The notes under the pieces: model-generated
Told to the model about the DNA's origin: nothing
Database searches by the model: none
The model's input: the letters and a program-made list of their open reading frames with translations, nothing else
Program-made: the position numbers and the translations under genes
In this document: piece by piece, positions 18,142 to 29,500 of the stretch
How positions within the stretch are numbered: the stretch's first letter is position 1
Layout of the letters: every line of letters starts with the position of its first letter
Assembly: GCA_903891085.1 (NCBI GenBank)
Contig: CAITDJ010000149.1
Coordinates: forward strand, 36,933 to 100,932
DNA from: an uncultured Bacteroidota bacterium
Lineage (GTDB): Bacteria > Bacteroidota > Bacteroidia > Bacteroidales > F082
Direction of reading: 5' to 3'
DNA length: 64,000 nucleotides

Positions 18142-20043
18142 ATGAGCGACCAAATAAAACACGAATGTGGTATTGCCCTGATTCGTTTACTCAAACCTCT
18201 CGATTTTTACCTTGACAAGTACGGTACTGCATTTTATGGTCTGCAAAAACTGCATTTGCTGATGCAGAAACAGCATAACAGGGGGCAGGATGGTGCTGGT
18301 ATCGCTTCTATTAAATTTGACATGCAACCCGGCACAAAGTATATCAATCGTATCCGGTCGAACTCCACGACACCTATCAAGGATATTTTTAATCAGGTGT
18401 ACGACAAACTACATGAAGTGTCCGAAAAACAGCCCATGGGATTAAAAGATGTTCATTGGTTGAAGCAAAACCTCGACTTTTCGGGTGAATTATTCATGGG
18501 TCATTTACGTTATGGCACCTTTGGACAAAACAGCATCTCCAATCTGCATCCTTTTGTCAGGGCTAACAACTGGATGACACGTAACCTTGTATTGGCAGGT
18601 AACTTCAACATGACTAATGTGGATGAACTTTTCAATAAACTGGTCGATTTGGGACAGTATCCCATTGAAACATCTGACACGGTTACTGTGTTGGAAAAAA
18701 TCGGACATTTTCTGGATGAAGAAAATGAACGCGTATATTGGAACTTTAAGAAAGCAGGATTTTCGAAAAAAGAAATTACTTCAAAAATTGCCGATGATCT
18801 TGATATTCAGCGCATTCTTACGGAAGCATCCCAGTATTGGGATGGTGGATATGTGATCACCGGTATGTTTGGTCACGGCGATGCATTCGTGATGCGCGAC
18901 CCGGCAGGGATTCGCCCTGCTTATTATTACCATGATGATGAAATCGTTGTGGTGACTTCTGAGCGTCCGCCGATACAGACTGCTTTTGATATTGAAGCTA
19001 AAAATATCCATGAAATAAAACCCGGTCATGCATTAATCATAAAAAAGAACGGTCATTTCTCTGAAATGGAGTTTAAAACGCCTAAAGAAAGAAAAGCCTG
19101 TTCCTTTGAGCGGATATATTTTTCACGCGGAACTGATGCAGATATCTATCAGGAACGTAAAATGCTTGGTTGTTTGCTCACACCCCAGATTTTAGAAGCG
19201 ATCGATCACAACCTGAAAGAAACAGTGTTTTCTTATATCCCCAACACTGCCTCGGCAGCTTTCAGGGGTTTGGTTCAGGAGTTAAACAATCAATGCCTGC
19301 AGATAAAAAAAGAGCGTATTATTGAGCTAGGGTCTGCTATCACAAAAGAGCAACTGGACGAAATATTTGAAATCAGGCTCAGGGTGGAGGAAATAGCAGT
19401 GAAGGACATGAAACTGCGTACTTTTATCACACAGGATAACCAACGCGAAGACCTGGTGGCACATATCTACGATGTCACTTATGGCGTTGTAAACCGAAAT
19501 GTTGATACGCTGGTCGTACTCGATGACTCAATTGTACGCGGAACAACACTACGTAACAGCATCATCCGGATTCTCGATCGGCTGGGCCCGAAACATATCA
19601 TCATAACCTCCTCAGCTCCCCAAATACGTTATCCTGATTGTTATGGTATTGATATGGCCAAACTGGGTGACTTTGTTGCTTTCCGGGCTGCCATGGCTCT
19701 ACTGAAGGAAACTAACAGGGACAGTGTTATTACTGAAGTGTATGAGCGCTGTAAAGAACAGGAACATCTGCCGAAGGAACAGATTGTCAATAGTGTGAAA
19801 GCAATTTACAAACCCTTTACTGCCCAGCAAATCTCAGATAAAATTGCCCAGTTAATCACAACCCCGGAAGTGAGTGCTAAGGTGAGCATTGTTTACCAAA
19901 CAATTGAAAACCTGCATCTGGCTATCCCAAATCATACAGGTGACTGGTATTTTACGGGTAACTATCCCACTCCTGGCGGAAATAAAGTTGTAAATAAATC
20001 CTTTATTAATTTTATTGAAGGCAGAAACCAACGCGCTTATTAA
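18142..20043 (+). CDS. Long-form amidophosphoribosyltransferase (PurF-like)
   Basis: A 633-residue class II glutamine amidotransferase fused to a type I PRTase, the architecture of PurF, which makes phosphoribosylamine from PRPP and glutamine. I chose the ATG at 18142 because it places the nucleophile in MSDQIKHECGIA, where Cys9 would be exposed by removing an eight-residue propeptide; the in-frame ATG at 18097 would lengthen this. Glutaminase motifs include the HNRGQDGAGIA stretch and GHLRYGTFG. The PRPP loop is VVLDDSIVRGTT, near residue 460. It is about 150 residues longer than classical PurF, with extra sequence between the domains and at the C-terminus. A paralogue-specific role is possible, so the symbol is left blank. 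Confidence 0.85.
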   Translation: MSDQIKHECGIALIRLLKPLDFYLDKYGTAFYGLQKLHLLMQKQHNRGQDGAGIASIKFDMQPGTKYINRIRSNSTTPIKDIFNQVYDKLHEVSEKQPMGLKDVHWLKQNLDFSGELFMGHLRYGTFGQNSISNLHPFVRANNWMTRNLVLAGNFNMTNVDELFNKLVDLGQYPIETSDTVTVLEKIGHFLDEENERVYWNFKKAGFSKKEITSKIADDLDIQRILTEASQYWDGGYVITGMFGHGDAFVMRDPAGIRPAYYYHDDEIVVVTSERPPIQTAFDIEAKNIHEIKPGHALIIKKNGHFSEMEFKTPKERKACSFERIYFSRGTDADIYQERKMLGCLLTPQILEAIDHNLKETVFSYIPNTASAAFRGLVQELNNQCLQIKKERIIELGSAITKEQLDEIFEIRLRVEEIAVKDMKLRTFITQDNQREDLVAHIYDVTYGVVNRNVDTLVVLDDSIVRGTTLRNSIIRILDRLGPKHIIITSSAPQIRYPDCYGIDMAKLGDFVAFRAAMALLKETNRDSVITEVYERCKEQEHLPKEQIVNSVKAIYKPFTAQQISDKIAQLITTPEVSAKVSIVYQTIENLHLAIPNHTGDWYFTGNYPTPGGNKVVNKSFINFIEGRNQRAY

Positions 20044-20091
20044 AGTGATAAGAACATTAAAGTTCACCTTCAAACGTTGAAATCATAACTA

Positions 20092-20484
20092 CTACAAGGC
20101 AGCTTTAATCAATTCACAGATTTCGGCCAGTTCGGCATCCGACAATTTTAATTTTGGCCGGCTGAACTCCATATCGCTGATCGCATTGATAGGAATAAGG
20201 TGAATATGGGTGTGAGGCACTTCAAGGCCAATCACTGTGAGTCCGATACGCTTGCACGATACCACCTTTTCGATCGCATTTCCGATTTTTTTAGCAAAAA
20301 TAATCAGACCCGATAGTTCAGCATCCTCCATACGTAGCAGATAATCACTCTCTTTCTTAGGGATAACCAGGGTGTGGCCTTTGGCCAGGGGATTAATATC
20401 GAGAAAGGCGAAATAATCGTTGTCTTCGGCAATTTTGTAACAAGGAATTTCACCCTGAATGATACGTGTGAAAATAGTTGCCAT
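20092..20484 (-). CDS. HIT-family nucleotide hydrolase
   Basis: A 130-residue histidine-triad protein. The triad HTHIHLIPI lies at about residues 92-100 and supplies the catalytic His for hydrolysis or transfer of nucleotide monophosphate groups. TIFTRIIQGEIPCYKIAED at the start and the FLDINPLAKGHTLVIPK segment are the usual Hint-like strand and substrate region. The natural substrate is unknown. It follows greA by 11 bases on the same strand and is probably co-transcribed with it. Confidence 0.95.
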   Translation of the reverse strand: MATIFTRIIQGEIPCYKIAEDNDYFAFLDINPLAKGHTLVIPKKESDYLLRMEDAELSGLIIFAKKIGNAIEKVVSCKRIGLTVIGLEVPHTHIHLIPINAISDMEFSRPKLKLSDAELAEICELIKAAL

Positions 20485-20495
20485 TTCTTTACAGT

Positions 20496-20969
20496 TTAGC
20501 GTGATATTTCAATAATCTCAAAGGTAATATTTCCGGCAGGAACGGTAATTGTGGTTTGATCGCCCACACTTTTACCAAGCAATCCTTTGGCGATTGGAGA
20601 GTTTACAGAAATTTTTCCATTCCTGACTTCGGCTTCCTTTTCAGGAACAAGGGTATAAGACAAGGTAGTTCCGTTATTCAAATTCTTAATGGTAACTTTT
20701 GAAAACAGCAATGCCTTTGTTGAATCCATCTTCGATTCATCAATCACCCTAGCATTGATAACAAGGTCCTGCAACTTGGATATTTTTAATTCAAGCATAC
20801 CCTGTGCATCTTTGGCGGCATCATATTCGGCATTTTCAGACAAATCACCTTTGTCTCGTGCCTCCGCTATCATTTGCGAAATCTTTGGTCTCTCCTTCGA
20901 GATAAGTTCTTCCAGCTCTTTCTTCAATTTCTGGAGACCCTCCTCTGTAAAATACTTTGTATCAGACAT
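20496..20969 (-). CDS. greA: Transcription elongation factor GreA
   Basis: A 157-residue protein with the GreA layout: an N-terminal antiparallel coiled coil (residues 1-75) and a C-terminal FKBP-like globular domain. The coiled-coil tip contains ARDKGDLSENAEYDAAKDAQ, whose acidic Asp/Glu pair enters the RNA polymerase secondary channel and stimulates transcript cleavage in backtracked complexes. The C-terminal NSPIAKGLLGKSVGDQ motif is conserved. It forms a two-gene unit with the HIT gene and sits after the terminator of the PorV-like operon. Confidence 0.97.
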   Translation of the reverse strand: MSDTKYFTEEGLQKLKKELEELISKERPKISQMIAEARDKGDLSENAEYDAAKDAQGMLELKISKLQDLVINARVIDESKMDSTKALLFSKVTIKNLNNGTTLSYTLVPEKEAEVRNGKISVNSPIAKGLLGKSVGDQTTITVPAGNITFEIIEISR

Positions 20970-20991
20970 GTGTTAGTGTATTAAATAAGAT

Positions 20992-21019
20992 AAAAGCCCT
21001 TAATGTATTAAGGGCCTTT
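20992..21019 (-). terminator. Terminator after the TonB/T9SS/PorV operon
   Basis: The stem GCCCTTAA (20996-21003) pairs with TTAAGGGC (21008-21015), with a 4-base loop. On the minus strand it is followed by TTTTATC. It lies 40 bases after the PorV-like stop and before greA. Confidence 0.7.
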
Positions 21020-21059
21020 ACCGCAGTAAAATTACAATTTTTTTTAAGCTACAACCGTA

Positions 21060-22127
21060 CTAGAAACTTATACGTGCTCCAATAGTATGATTTCCGTTAA
21101 AATGATCCGTATCGCGATACGAATAATCTATTGAAAAAACTGAGCCTGTTTCCTTGTTTAATGGCACCTGTATCGAAATACCAGCACTTAAGCCTTTTGA
21201 TACATTGGTGCGATCGGTGGTTTCAATATCGCTCCAAATACCATTTTCGTAGGTATAACCTGCACGTAATAGAAGATATTCACGCAGACTGAATTCACCA
21301 CCAAGGGTTATCTGGTCCTTCGTAAATGAATTTGAAGTAAAGTTAGCAGCCAATGTTAATCTGCTTTCTTTCTCAAAATTGAAATCATAGGCCGTTCCGA
21401 TAACCAATTGGGTAGGCAATTCGAACGCTTCAGAGCGCTGTTCTGCAGTGAACTGCGTTTCCTGACCAGGAATGAAAGCACGAAGAGATAAACCATCACC
21501 CGAAAATTTCATGGTAGGTCCGATATTCTTCATCGATATACCAAAGTGAATATTTTCAGTATTTCCCGTAACATACTGGATACCTGCATCAATGGCTACA
21601 CCTTGCGCACTTATATCGGAAATGCTTTCTGAAATGATTTTCAACACAAAGCCTGCATGGATACTGTTTGAAAATGATTTTGCATAGGACAAACCGATAT
21701 TCATCAAACTAGGCGTAAAATTTCCAAGGCCACCATCAGGATCATCGTTGGTCGTAATTGGAATATCACCATAATTCATCGACATCACAGCCAAACCAAA
21801 TGCACCTGATTCGCCAACGCGCTGGGATAAACCAAACGAGAATACATTCACGCCTGAGCCTTTGAGCCAGGTCGTGTGTGAAAAAATCAGTTCTGTCTTT
21901 TTTGTAAATGCGGTACCTCCCACATTACTCCAGATTGCTTCCAATCCTTTAATATTAGACATGCCGGCATTTCCCCAACCTGTACTTCTCGCCCAGGGAT
22001 TGATCAAAAGCTCAGAGGCTCCAGCCTGGCCGGAACGGTCTTTATTACCTGCAAAAGACTTCAGTCCGAAAGAACTTATCGTTAGCAGCAGGCTCGTTGC
22101 GATCAGATATCTATAAAAAGTATTCAT
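21060..22127 (-). CDS. PorV/PorQ-family outer-membrane barrel protein
   Basis: A 355-residue protein, counting from the ATG at 22127, chosen because it starts a good signal peptide (MNTFYRYLIATSLLLTISSF); an upstream ATG at 22154 would add nine basic and polar residues. The mature part opens with GASELLINPWARSTGWGNAG, the FadL-like PorV/PorQ signature in which the protein 'plugs' begin. The rest consists of alternating amphipathic strands and ends in IGARISF with a terminal aromatic residue. PorV is the shuttle that takes type IX cargo from the translocon to the attachment complex. Here it is the last gene of a three-gene unit, 8 bases after the large secreted protein, so a dedicated cargo partner is plausible. 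Confidence 0.8.
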   Translation of the reverse strand: MNTFYRYLIATSLLLTISSFGLKSFAGNKDRSGQAGASELLINPWARSTGWGNAGMSNIKGLEAIWSNVGGTAFTKKTELIFSHTTWLKGSGVNVFSFGLSQRVGESGAFGLAVMSMNYGDIPITTNDDPDGGLGNFTPSLMNIGLSYAKSFSNSIHAGFVLKIISESISDISAQGVAIDAGIQYVTGNTENIHFGISMKNIGPTMKFSGDGLSLRAFIPGQETQFTAEQRSEAFELPTQLVIGTAYDFNFEKESRLTLAANFTSNSFTKDQITLGGEFSLREYLLLRAGYTYENGIWSDIETTDRTNVSKGLSAGISIQVPLNKETGSVFSIDYSYRDTDHFNGNHTIGARISF

Positions 22128-22162
22128 ATTGTAGATTATTTTTTTTTTTCGCAATTCGTGGA

Positions 22163-25100
22163 TTAGAATGTATTAAGGTCAATCGGACGCATCGTTCCAA
22201 ACCACTTGATGATTCTTTCACCATCCTCAGATTTTATATGGATAAGATAGATTCCACTTGCAATTGGAACGCCGGCAAAATTTTTCAAATCCCAATCAAT
22301 TGATGTTTTGGGCTCATCCTTCTTAAATTGCCTTACTTTAACTCCGCTCATATTGTAAATAGTAACTACACATCGCTCGGGTAAATTGGTTATTTTAACC
22401 CTGTTATCCAAGGCATTCCGTTCGTACGAGGAATAGGCATAATAAGGATTAGGAACAATATTAATCAGATCCAGATCCGTTTGCAACTTATCAGGATTTG
22501 CCATTTCTGAGGCAATTCCTTTGGTTGAGAAGGCATATTTTGGCAAATACTTATTTACATCCATTCCTGCCGGAACAGTATCGAGTGGCAAAATTGAGAA
22601 ATATTGCTGGTATTGTTTTGCGACACGAATTTTTATTTTCGCATCATTCGACAACCAATCTTGTCCCTTTATCCCCATTGGCATACCAACATACATCACC
22701 TGTGAAAAGAAATAAGAAACAGTCTGAGGTATAATTGACTGGAATATTGTATCCAACATACTATAAGCATAATGGCCCGCATCATACGCCGGTGAAGGAA
22801 AATTGAAAATGATATTTCCAACGTTAAACACATTATTATCATGGCGCATAACGTATACATAATGTTTACCCCCCATCAACGGATCGAAACCTACCTGCGA
22901 GAAAATATTCGGGTCTAATACCTGACTTATGGCATCCATATCCTTTTCGGTTGGATTGAATTTCATATCGCGTCCATTTTGTGCGGACAGATAGGAATCT
23001 TCACCAAACATCAAATTGAGCCTTTCACCGGTTTCGATATTAATGGCATAACCAGGGAACCAACCCATACCCATACTACCAATATAGTTTGCGTCATTTG
23101 GATTATCACTTGGAGGAGCAGTCATATCAGCTGCTGGATTTCCATCCTTATCTACAGAGGCCGACTTGCGTAAACTGAAACGGTATGCATTTCCTTCAGC
23201 CAGGGCCAAATCAGACTGCATCTCAAGAACAGGACAGCGTGACCATTTCGTTCTATCCGGTGTAAATACGATATCAACACTGGAGATGTTTTCAAATGCA
23301 CTGTTAGGTTTCGAATCAGAACTAAAGGCAGGTCCAACAGCACTTTGGATGGAACCTTGTCCAAAATTATTACCAAAACTTACCAATGAATAAGGAGCCC
23401 AGGTTCTGTTCACTATTTTTTCATACGACTCATCTGGATCTGAAGGTCTGTCAGGATCAACTGACATATTCCAGTCATCATTCCCACCATTTTCCTGATC
23501 CTTGTAAGTTCCTGAACGAATCCAGTTCGTAGGCCAACCAGGAATATCCTCGTCACGGATACCATCGAGCCATTGACGCGAGCTATCTGCATAAACAATA
23601 CTTGATTCAATAAAGCCATTGTTATCGGCCAACACACGGAACATAGCTTTACTGGCAGCATTTTGCCCAACTTTGTATGGTCCGGGCACAAATGGCTGTT
23701 CAATCTGGATAGCGATTCCCCTGCTAAGGAAAAGTTGTTCATCATTTGCCAGAGTTGTTGTATCAGATTTAAACACTTCACCTGTTTCCATATCTTTCAG
23801 GTACCAGTGTGAAATATACTTACTTGCTGTGTCACCCTTAATTTCAGGCTCACCGGTAACCCCATACAACCTGACGAATTGCAGCGTATCGAACCAGAGT
23901 TCATAGTTTGCTGATTTCACATTCAAAGGATCAACAACACGAATGTTTACTGGTCCTTTACCAGCTTCATATACAGGATTGTAAGCAATAGGATAAGTCG
24001 GGCTTCCGTATTTATTATTCGGGCCGGCAGGTTCTTTGCTCATAATTTCGTCAATCGTCTCCTGTTTCAATTCAAGTGTCATGCCACCGTTTCCATTACC
24101 TGCCAACCGTGTAATTTCGGGGCCATCTCCATAGTCAGAATTAAACAATAAGCCATTGATAGTTTTATGTGGTATTGCAGTGTAAAGTCTGATGTTTTTT
24201 CTACCTGCCAGATAAGGTTTCTTCTGACCCATAAGACCGTTGATGATTGCTGGTTCCAATGAATATGGCATGTATTCATTATAGGCATAGGCAATGGCGA
24301 GATAATAATACTGTTTGTGGTTAATCAGTCGCACATCATCGGTGGCAAAAGCATCCTGGGTGAGGGTAACTGAGTGTAGGATACCATTATCACCTCCGTC
24401 CACTTCAACTACCGGGACACCAGCTCCAATGTATTCATCAAATTTGAAATTAACAAGCTTACCCACACCATTTTTTTTATCAAATTGAGCCACAAGTCGA
24501 ACCAAATCAGCATCGTGCAAACTTTCCACTCCTACAGTTGCATTTTTTAACTGGAAAATCTGATACCCTTCAAAACGATACAATGAATCGCTGCGTATCG
24601 AATTGTCAATAGGATGAGGTTGTGTTATATTCGGGTCATATTCCTGATATCTTTCGCCAAAATTGTTAGAAACAGGTGAGTTTGAGATATAGAGTATAAT
24701 CTCGCGATCAAGTTCCTGAAAAGTAAGATCCGGAGCATTTGGCCCGTCAATTACTTTAAAACAGTTATCAAACAATGATTGGGCTTTATCGTCTACCACA
24801 CGTAATAATGTAACAGAAGCAAAGGCTCCGCCTGAAGTAGCGCGTGCCCAAGGAAGACCAACAGTAATATAATTTACTGCACCCGGTCTCAGTGTAAATG
24901 GTCCGGCCGACTGCATAAATCGGCGGTCACCGGGGGGATTTGGCGAGCCGGCATTACCGGTTTCTTCAGTCCAATAGACTCCATTTTGATTAAAACCACC
25001 ATTGGGAGGTGTACCACCTGTGGCCCAATTACATGGATCAGAATCACCAGGAAACATAAAATCCGTTTCAGGACCTACAGTACCAGCGCCATTCCAGTGC

Positions 25101-26497
25101 CCGTCACCACCATATTGCATCTTTGTTCCATCTTTCCAAATACCACGCAGGTAATTGTAATAGGCTGAAGCAATGTCAGGGTCACCAGTCACACCAGATG
25201 AGTTGTTATGGTAAACAAAGCGACGCATTCCAAATCGTTCATTGTTAGGAATACCATCACCAAAATTCACCCCATTGATGGCCATTTGGTCAAGGTTATA
25301 TTCGCTATTTAATATTGAGCAATCACCCGTGAATTTAGGATTATCACGTGGGGAGCCATCACTGCTATAATCAGGATCCATATAGGGTCCCTGGAAAAAG
25401 TCCACTCCGATAGCCGGTGGCTGAGCACCATAAGACTCCGGGGTACCACTACCATCAACGGCTTTACCATTATAACAATAACCCAGCCCACGATCAACAT
25501 CACAACCAACAAAATCATCGGCCGCATAACCAAGGTCAGTATCAATCCAGGGCGAGAAATAGGTCTCAGTAAGTTCAAAAGTAGATCTGTTGATAATTTC
25601 GTAGCTATAAAAGGACATATTGTTTACCTCATCGTTCGTAGCAAAAGCAAAAGCCTGCGCCCTGATTTCCAGTCCAATAGCAGCACCACTAGTTTCAGAA
25701 TGGAAATTGCCTTTATCGTTAAACACCCACCAGATTGTTTGGTCACCTTTTATTACCTGGTCAGCGAGGATTGATCCATTTATAGTTCCTTCAATGGATT
25801 CGTCCATTGTTGGGGTTTTTGTACGACAGAGGCTGTTGTCAATATCATAGTAAGGATAGTCTCCGGTAGTGGGTGAATATTCACCATCCCCGTCCACATC
25901 ATAAAAAGGAGCAAGATAATAACTTTGATTCTTTGAAACATCACCATGTGCTGGCCATTGCAAAATTTCGTTTGGGATTACATAACCATCTGAAGGGATG
26001 AAAGCACCGGTAACCGCATCGACATGCGACAGGTATTCATCAACCACCGCGCGGGTAATTTTGAAATGTTTGTCATATTGGGCACAAACTTCATTGTCAA
26101 TAGCTGCTGTACCATCAATCGTCAATGGACCTGTAAAATAATCGTTACCAACCTGACGAAAACGGATAGCAGCCAGCTTCAACTGATTGTTTATATCCAA
26201 TCCACCGATCCAAAGTGATCCGGCAAATACGGAGGTTGCCGAACCGTTCTTAGGAATAAAATATTTTCCTGTTCCATCCAAATCCCACCACATATCACCT
26301 CCGGCATTGATACGGGCATTTACATTATTAATGTTGAGCCACTCAAAGGCAGATGATGGAGAACACCCTGCAGTTGTTTCTTTAAGTGTGTAGGAAGATT
26401 TCTGACCGTCCGGAAGCTGAAGTTCGCGGGCCCATCCTTGATTATAAAGCAGTAAAATGAATAATGCTACTATAACTTTTTGTAAAATATTCTTCAT
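22163..26497 (-). CDS. Very large secreted protein with T9SS-like C-terminal domain
   Basis: A 1444-residue protein from the ATG at 26497, which begins a signal peptide (MKNILQKVIVALFILLLYNQ then GWA). It is acidic and rich in Asp, Asn, Gly and aromatic residues, with several calcium-loop-like stretches such as YDVDGDGEYSPTTGDYP. The last 100 residues start at NIVPNPYYAYSSYE and end ASGIYLIHIKSEDGERIIKW, resembling a Por sorting domain, then add an unusual tail, FGTMRPIDLNTF. No catalytic motif is recognised. It sits between an Oar-like TonB receptor and a PorV-like barrel. That fixed order suggests a surface complex, with this protein as the exposed part, which is inference. Confidence 0.75.
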   Translation of the reverse strand: MKNILQKVIVALFILLLYNQGWARELQLPDGQKSSYTLKETTAGCSPSSAFEWLNINNVNARINAGGDMWWDLDGTGKYFIPKNGSATSVFAGSLWIGGLDINNQLKLAAIRFRQVGNDYFTGPLTIDGTAAIDNEVCAQYDKHFKITRAVVDEYLSHVDAVTGAFIPSDGYVIPNEILQWPAHGDVSKNQSYYLAPFYDVDGDGEYSPTTGDYPYYDIDNSLCRTKTPTMDESIEGTINGSILADQVIKGDQTIWWVFNDKGNFHSETSGAAIGLEIRAQAFAFATNDEVNNMSFYSYEIINRSTFELTETYFSPWIDTDLGYAADDFVGCDVDRGLGYCYNGKAVDGSGTPESYGAQPPAIGVDFFQGPYMDPDYSSDGSPRDNPKFTGDCSILNSEYNLDQMAINGVNFGDGIPNNERFGMRRFVYHNNSSGVTGDPDIASAYYNYLRGIWKDGTKMQYGGDGHWNGAGTVGPETDFMFPGDSDPCNWATGGTPPNGGFNQNGVYWTEETGNAGSPNPPGDRRFMQSAGPFTLRPGAVNYITVGLPWARATSGGAFASVTLLRVVDDKAQSLFDNCFKVIDGPNAPDLTFQELDREIILYISNSPVSNNFGERYQEYDPNITQPHPIDNSIRSDSLYRFEGYQIFQLKNATVGVESLHDADLVRLVAQFDKKNGVGKLVNFKFDEYIGAGVPVVEVDGGDNGILHSVTLTQDAFATDDVRLINHKQYYYLAIAYAYNEYMPYSLEPAIINGLMGQKKPYLAGRKNIRLYTAIPHKTINGLLFNSDYGDGPEITRLAGNGNGGMTLELKQETIDEIMSKEPAGPNNKYGSPTYPIAYNPVYEAGKGPVNIRVVDPLNVKSANYELWFDTLQFVRLYGVTGEPEIKGDTASKYISHWYLKDMETGEVFKSDTTTLANDEQLFLSRGIAIQIEQPFVPGPYKVGQNAASKAMFRVLADNNGFIESSIVYADSSRQWLDGIRDEDIPGWPTNWIRSGTYKDQENGGNDDWNMSVDPDRPSDPDESYEKIVNRTWAPYSLVSFGNNFGQGSIQSAVGPAFSSDSKPNSAFENISSVDIVFTPDRTKWSRCPVLEMQSDLALAEGNAYRFSLRKSASVDKDGNPAADMTAPPSDNPNDANYIGSMGMGWFPGYAINIETGERLNLMFGEDSYLSAQNGRDMKFNPTEKDMDAISQVLDPNIFSQVGFDPLMGGKHYVYVMRHDNNVFNVGNIIFNFPSPAYDAGHYAYSMLDTIFQSIIPQTVSYFFSQVMYVGMPMGIKGQDWLSNDAKIKIRVAKQYQQYFSILPLDTVPAGMDVNKYLPKYAFSTKGIASEMANPDKLQTDLDLINIVPNPYYAYSSYERNALDNRVKITNLPERCVVTIYNMSGVKVRQFKKDEPKTSIDWDLKNFAGVPIASGIYLIHIKSEDGERIIKWFGTMRPIDLNTF

Positions 26498-26550
26498 TTT
26501 CTCATTGATTTTTTTCGTGATTAAGTGGTGTTCCATAACCGAAATATTTT

Positions 26551-29500
26551 TTAGAAGTTAAACAAAACACCCAATCGAATCTGACGCGGTGAACTATAGT
26601 TACCCGGACTGTTTACATATACATCATACAATTCCCTGAAAGCTTCCGGATCGGTTTGATTATTAATCTGACGTTGCCATTCGGGTGCTGCCAGATAGCC
26701 GTCATCATCAGGATTACCAGTTGCGGAATAAACACCCATAATATTCTTTGTATCAAGCAAATTAAGCACCTGAAGGTATACATTCAGGTAGGCAGCACGT
26801 TTATCTTTTTCCTCACTACCTCCAAATTTGAGGTTAATGTCTTTGTCAACACGTAAGTCTAAACGAAATTGCCATGGCAGGCGTGAGCCAAAATAGCTTC
26901 CTTTCAACAAATTGCTACCAGTACTAATCGGAGAGATAACATTGCGTGATGCTGTATAAGGAGTTCCTGATCCACCAGCCACTGTTAATGAAAAACCAGT
27001 ATTGGCAAGCAATTGTACTGGTGCTTTGTCCTTTTTCTCACGACGAATAACTGGTCCGTTGTATTCTTTACCGCCAGTGTACCTGTAATCTAACAAGAGG
27101 TTAAACTGATGCCGACGGTCCCATGGCATAGGGATAGTTGAACGGAGGTTTGGCAAACCGGCAGCAACAAGCGCTGCAGCTGTGGTAGTGGTTGCTCCTG
27201 TTGCATTGGCAAACTGCAGGGTATAACTGGCTCTCACACGGGTATTCCCTGTGCGGCGCAAGTCATATTCCATCGTCAAACCTTTTACAGTACCAAAGTC
27301 AAGATTATTATATGATGTGTAAGATTTAGGATACGCACCATTGAAACGATAAACCTGAATCATATCACGCATTTCACGATAAAAAGTTGTAAATGTGATG
27401 GAGGACGAGTTAGTCAACTTCTGCGTAAATCCAAGTTCGTAATCAATAGTTTGCGAAGGCTTTAACGAAGGGTTGTTTAAAAAACCATTGATACTTTCGA
27501 AGAAATAGTATGTCGATGGATTTGAAAACAAATTACTCGTAGGGCGTTGGGTCAACACATCGTAATGTGCAAAAAACAAGGCTTCATCTGAAATAGGGAA
27601 TGAGAAGGAAATACGGGGCATCACACTAAGTTGTGGCTCATAATCCTGAAAGGATGTGATATCAACCCTATTCTGGTTCGCATTTACTAAATACGGAGAG
27701 ATACCAGAACCAACATCCAACACAATAGGATCCTGGATTTCGGCGCCCTCGGCATTAAACCATGTATTCGCTGACCGATAACCTACAATGCGTGAGGGAT
27801 CGTTCACTTTATCAACATATACTGTAAAATCATCACCGATACCACTTGGGTGGGTAACTGTTTGGCCTTTGATTGTTGTTACTTCACTTGCGGTGTAAGC
27901 ATTAAAGAGCAAATAATTATCTTTCAACACTTTTTGGTTGGCATCGAAACGGTCAACACGGACTCCAATATTGAAAATCAAATCTTTAAACGCAAATTTA
28001 TCCTGAATATAGCCTGCCATATAAATGGGCTGGAATGCGCCTATCGGACGAAGATACATCCCGTTTTCATCCTGTGCAGTGAAGAAATCATCAAAACTTG
28101 GTGTAGAGGTAAGTTTTTTACCGGTATAATCATATCCAAGATAATTTACATAAGAATTTCCGTCGTTCAATAATTCATCAGGGCTGAACATGCTTATGTC
28201 AAATAATTCTTCATTGAGGTTGATGGTATGACGCTGACCATTTAAGTCATAATACTCGACGCTATTGTTGTTGAAATCGTAAGAATCGATATTTATATAA
28301 TCAAGGCCATCCACTGACAGGCCAAGTTTTGTACGCAGATTTTGGTCAAAAATACGTTGTGAATTACCGTCATATTTACGGTTATACATAATGGTATCGA
28401 CGATTCCGTCATAATTAACCACATATGGATTGTCTTTATCCAACTCAATGAGGTGGAAATTGGTCAACCCACGCATCAGGTTCCACAATCCTGTAGGAGC
28501 ATATCCAACACCACGGTTGGTGCGTTGTTCGTACTGAAAACCAAGTTTAATTTCGTGATTACCAATATCCATTGATCCGGCAACATTAATACTGAACTGG
28601 GTATTATCCGTAACATTGTATCCGGACTGATTCGTTCCGGGTGCTGCATACAAACCATAAAAAGGATCCGGAGTACTTCCGTTTAGCAAACCACCGCCAA
28701 GTTGAATCTGGTCGAGGTTGTTATAATGACCATCGACCAAACCTGCATAGGTGTCATAATAACTCGTCGTATGATTGGCAACCAACTGATTGATATCAGA
28801 AGGTGTCCAGGTAACCAATGTATCATAATCCCATGAGTTAAGCACCCATACATTATCATAAAAATGACCATTTACAGTATCGCTTCCCAACTCATAGGTA
28901 GGCGTTGTATAGGTTGAGAATTTCCCGATATAGCCATATTTAAACAGATCGGAACCATGAAATGGATCGCCGAAATCATTTTTTTGTTGGGTATAGTCTG
29001 CCTGGATTGAATAATATATGTTCTTCACTAACGATGAACTTTCGCTTGAGGTTGGGAATCGTTGTGTAAACCGCCCAAAAACACGCCAGGTATTGTTGTC
29101 ATATTGGGCATTTTTATCGTAATTGTAGAAAGAACTTGCATAATTGAACGCTGTTCCTGCCGACTTGTTATAAGTTCCGCCCAATGTAAGATTGATTGTT
29201 TCTGTTGTGCGGATATTGATGTTTCCCGAAACGTTTATGTCATAATTCTCGGTATTCATCGACCGTTTGCTGGTAACAAGGTCGCTGCCACGAACAAATT
29301 CACCATTCATATAAGTCCCTGTTCCTGTTCCTGAAGGACGGAGTGGGTTTTGTTCAATCGAACCCAGCACAGTACTGTTGGCGTGCTGCCAACCAATAGC
29401 AGAAGGAGCTCCCTCTTTATCGAAATTAACATCACCGGCGATAAAAAATCCAAGTAATGCAGTTGTAGCGTTTTTACCCTTAATAAGTGGCCCCTGAATG

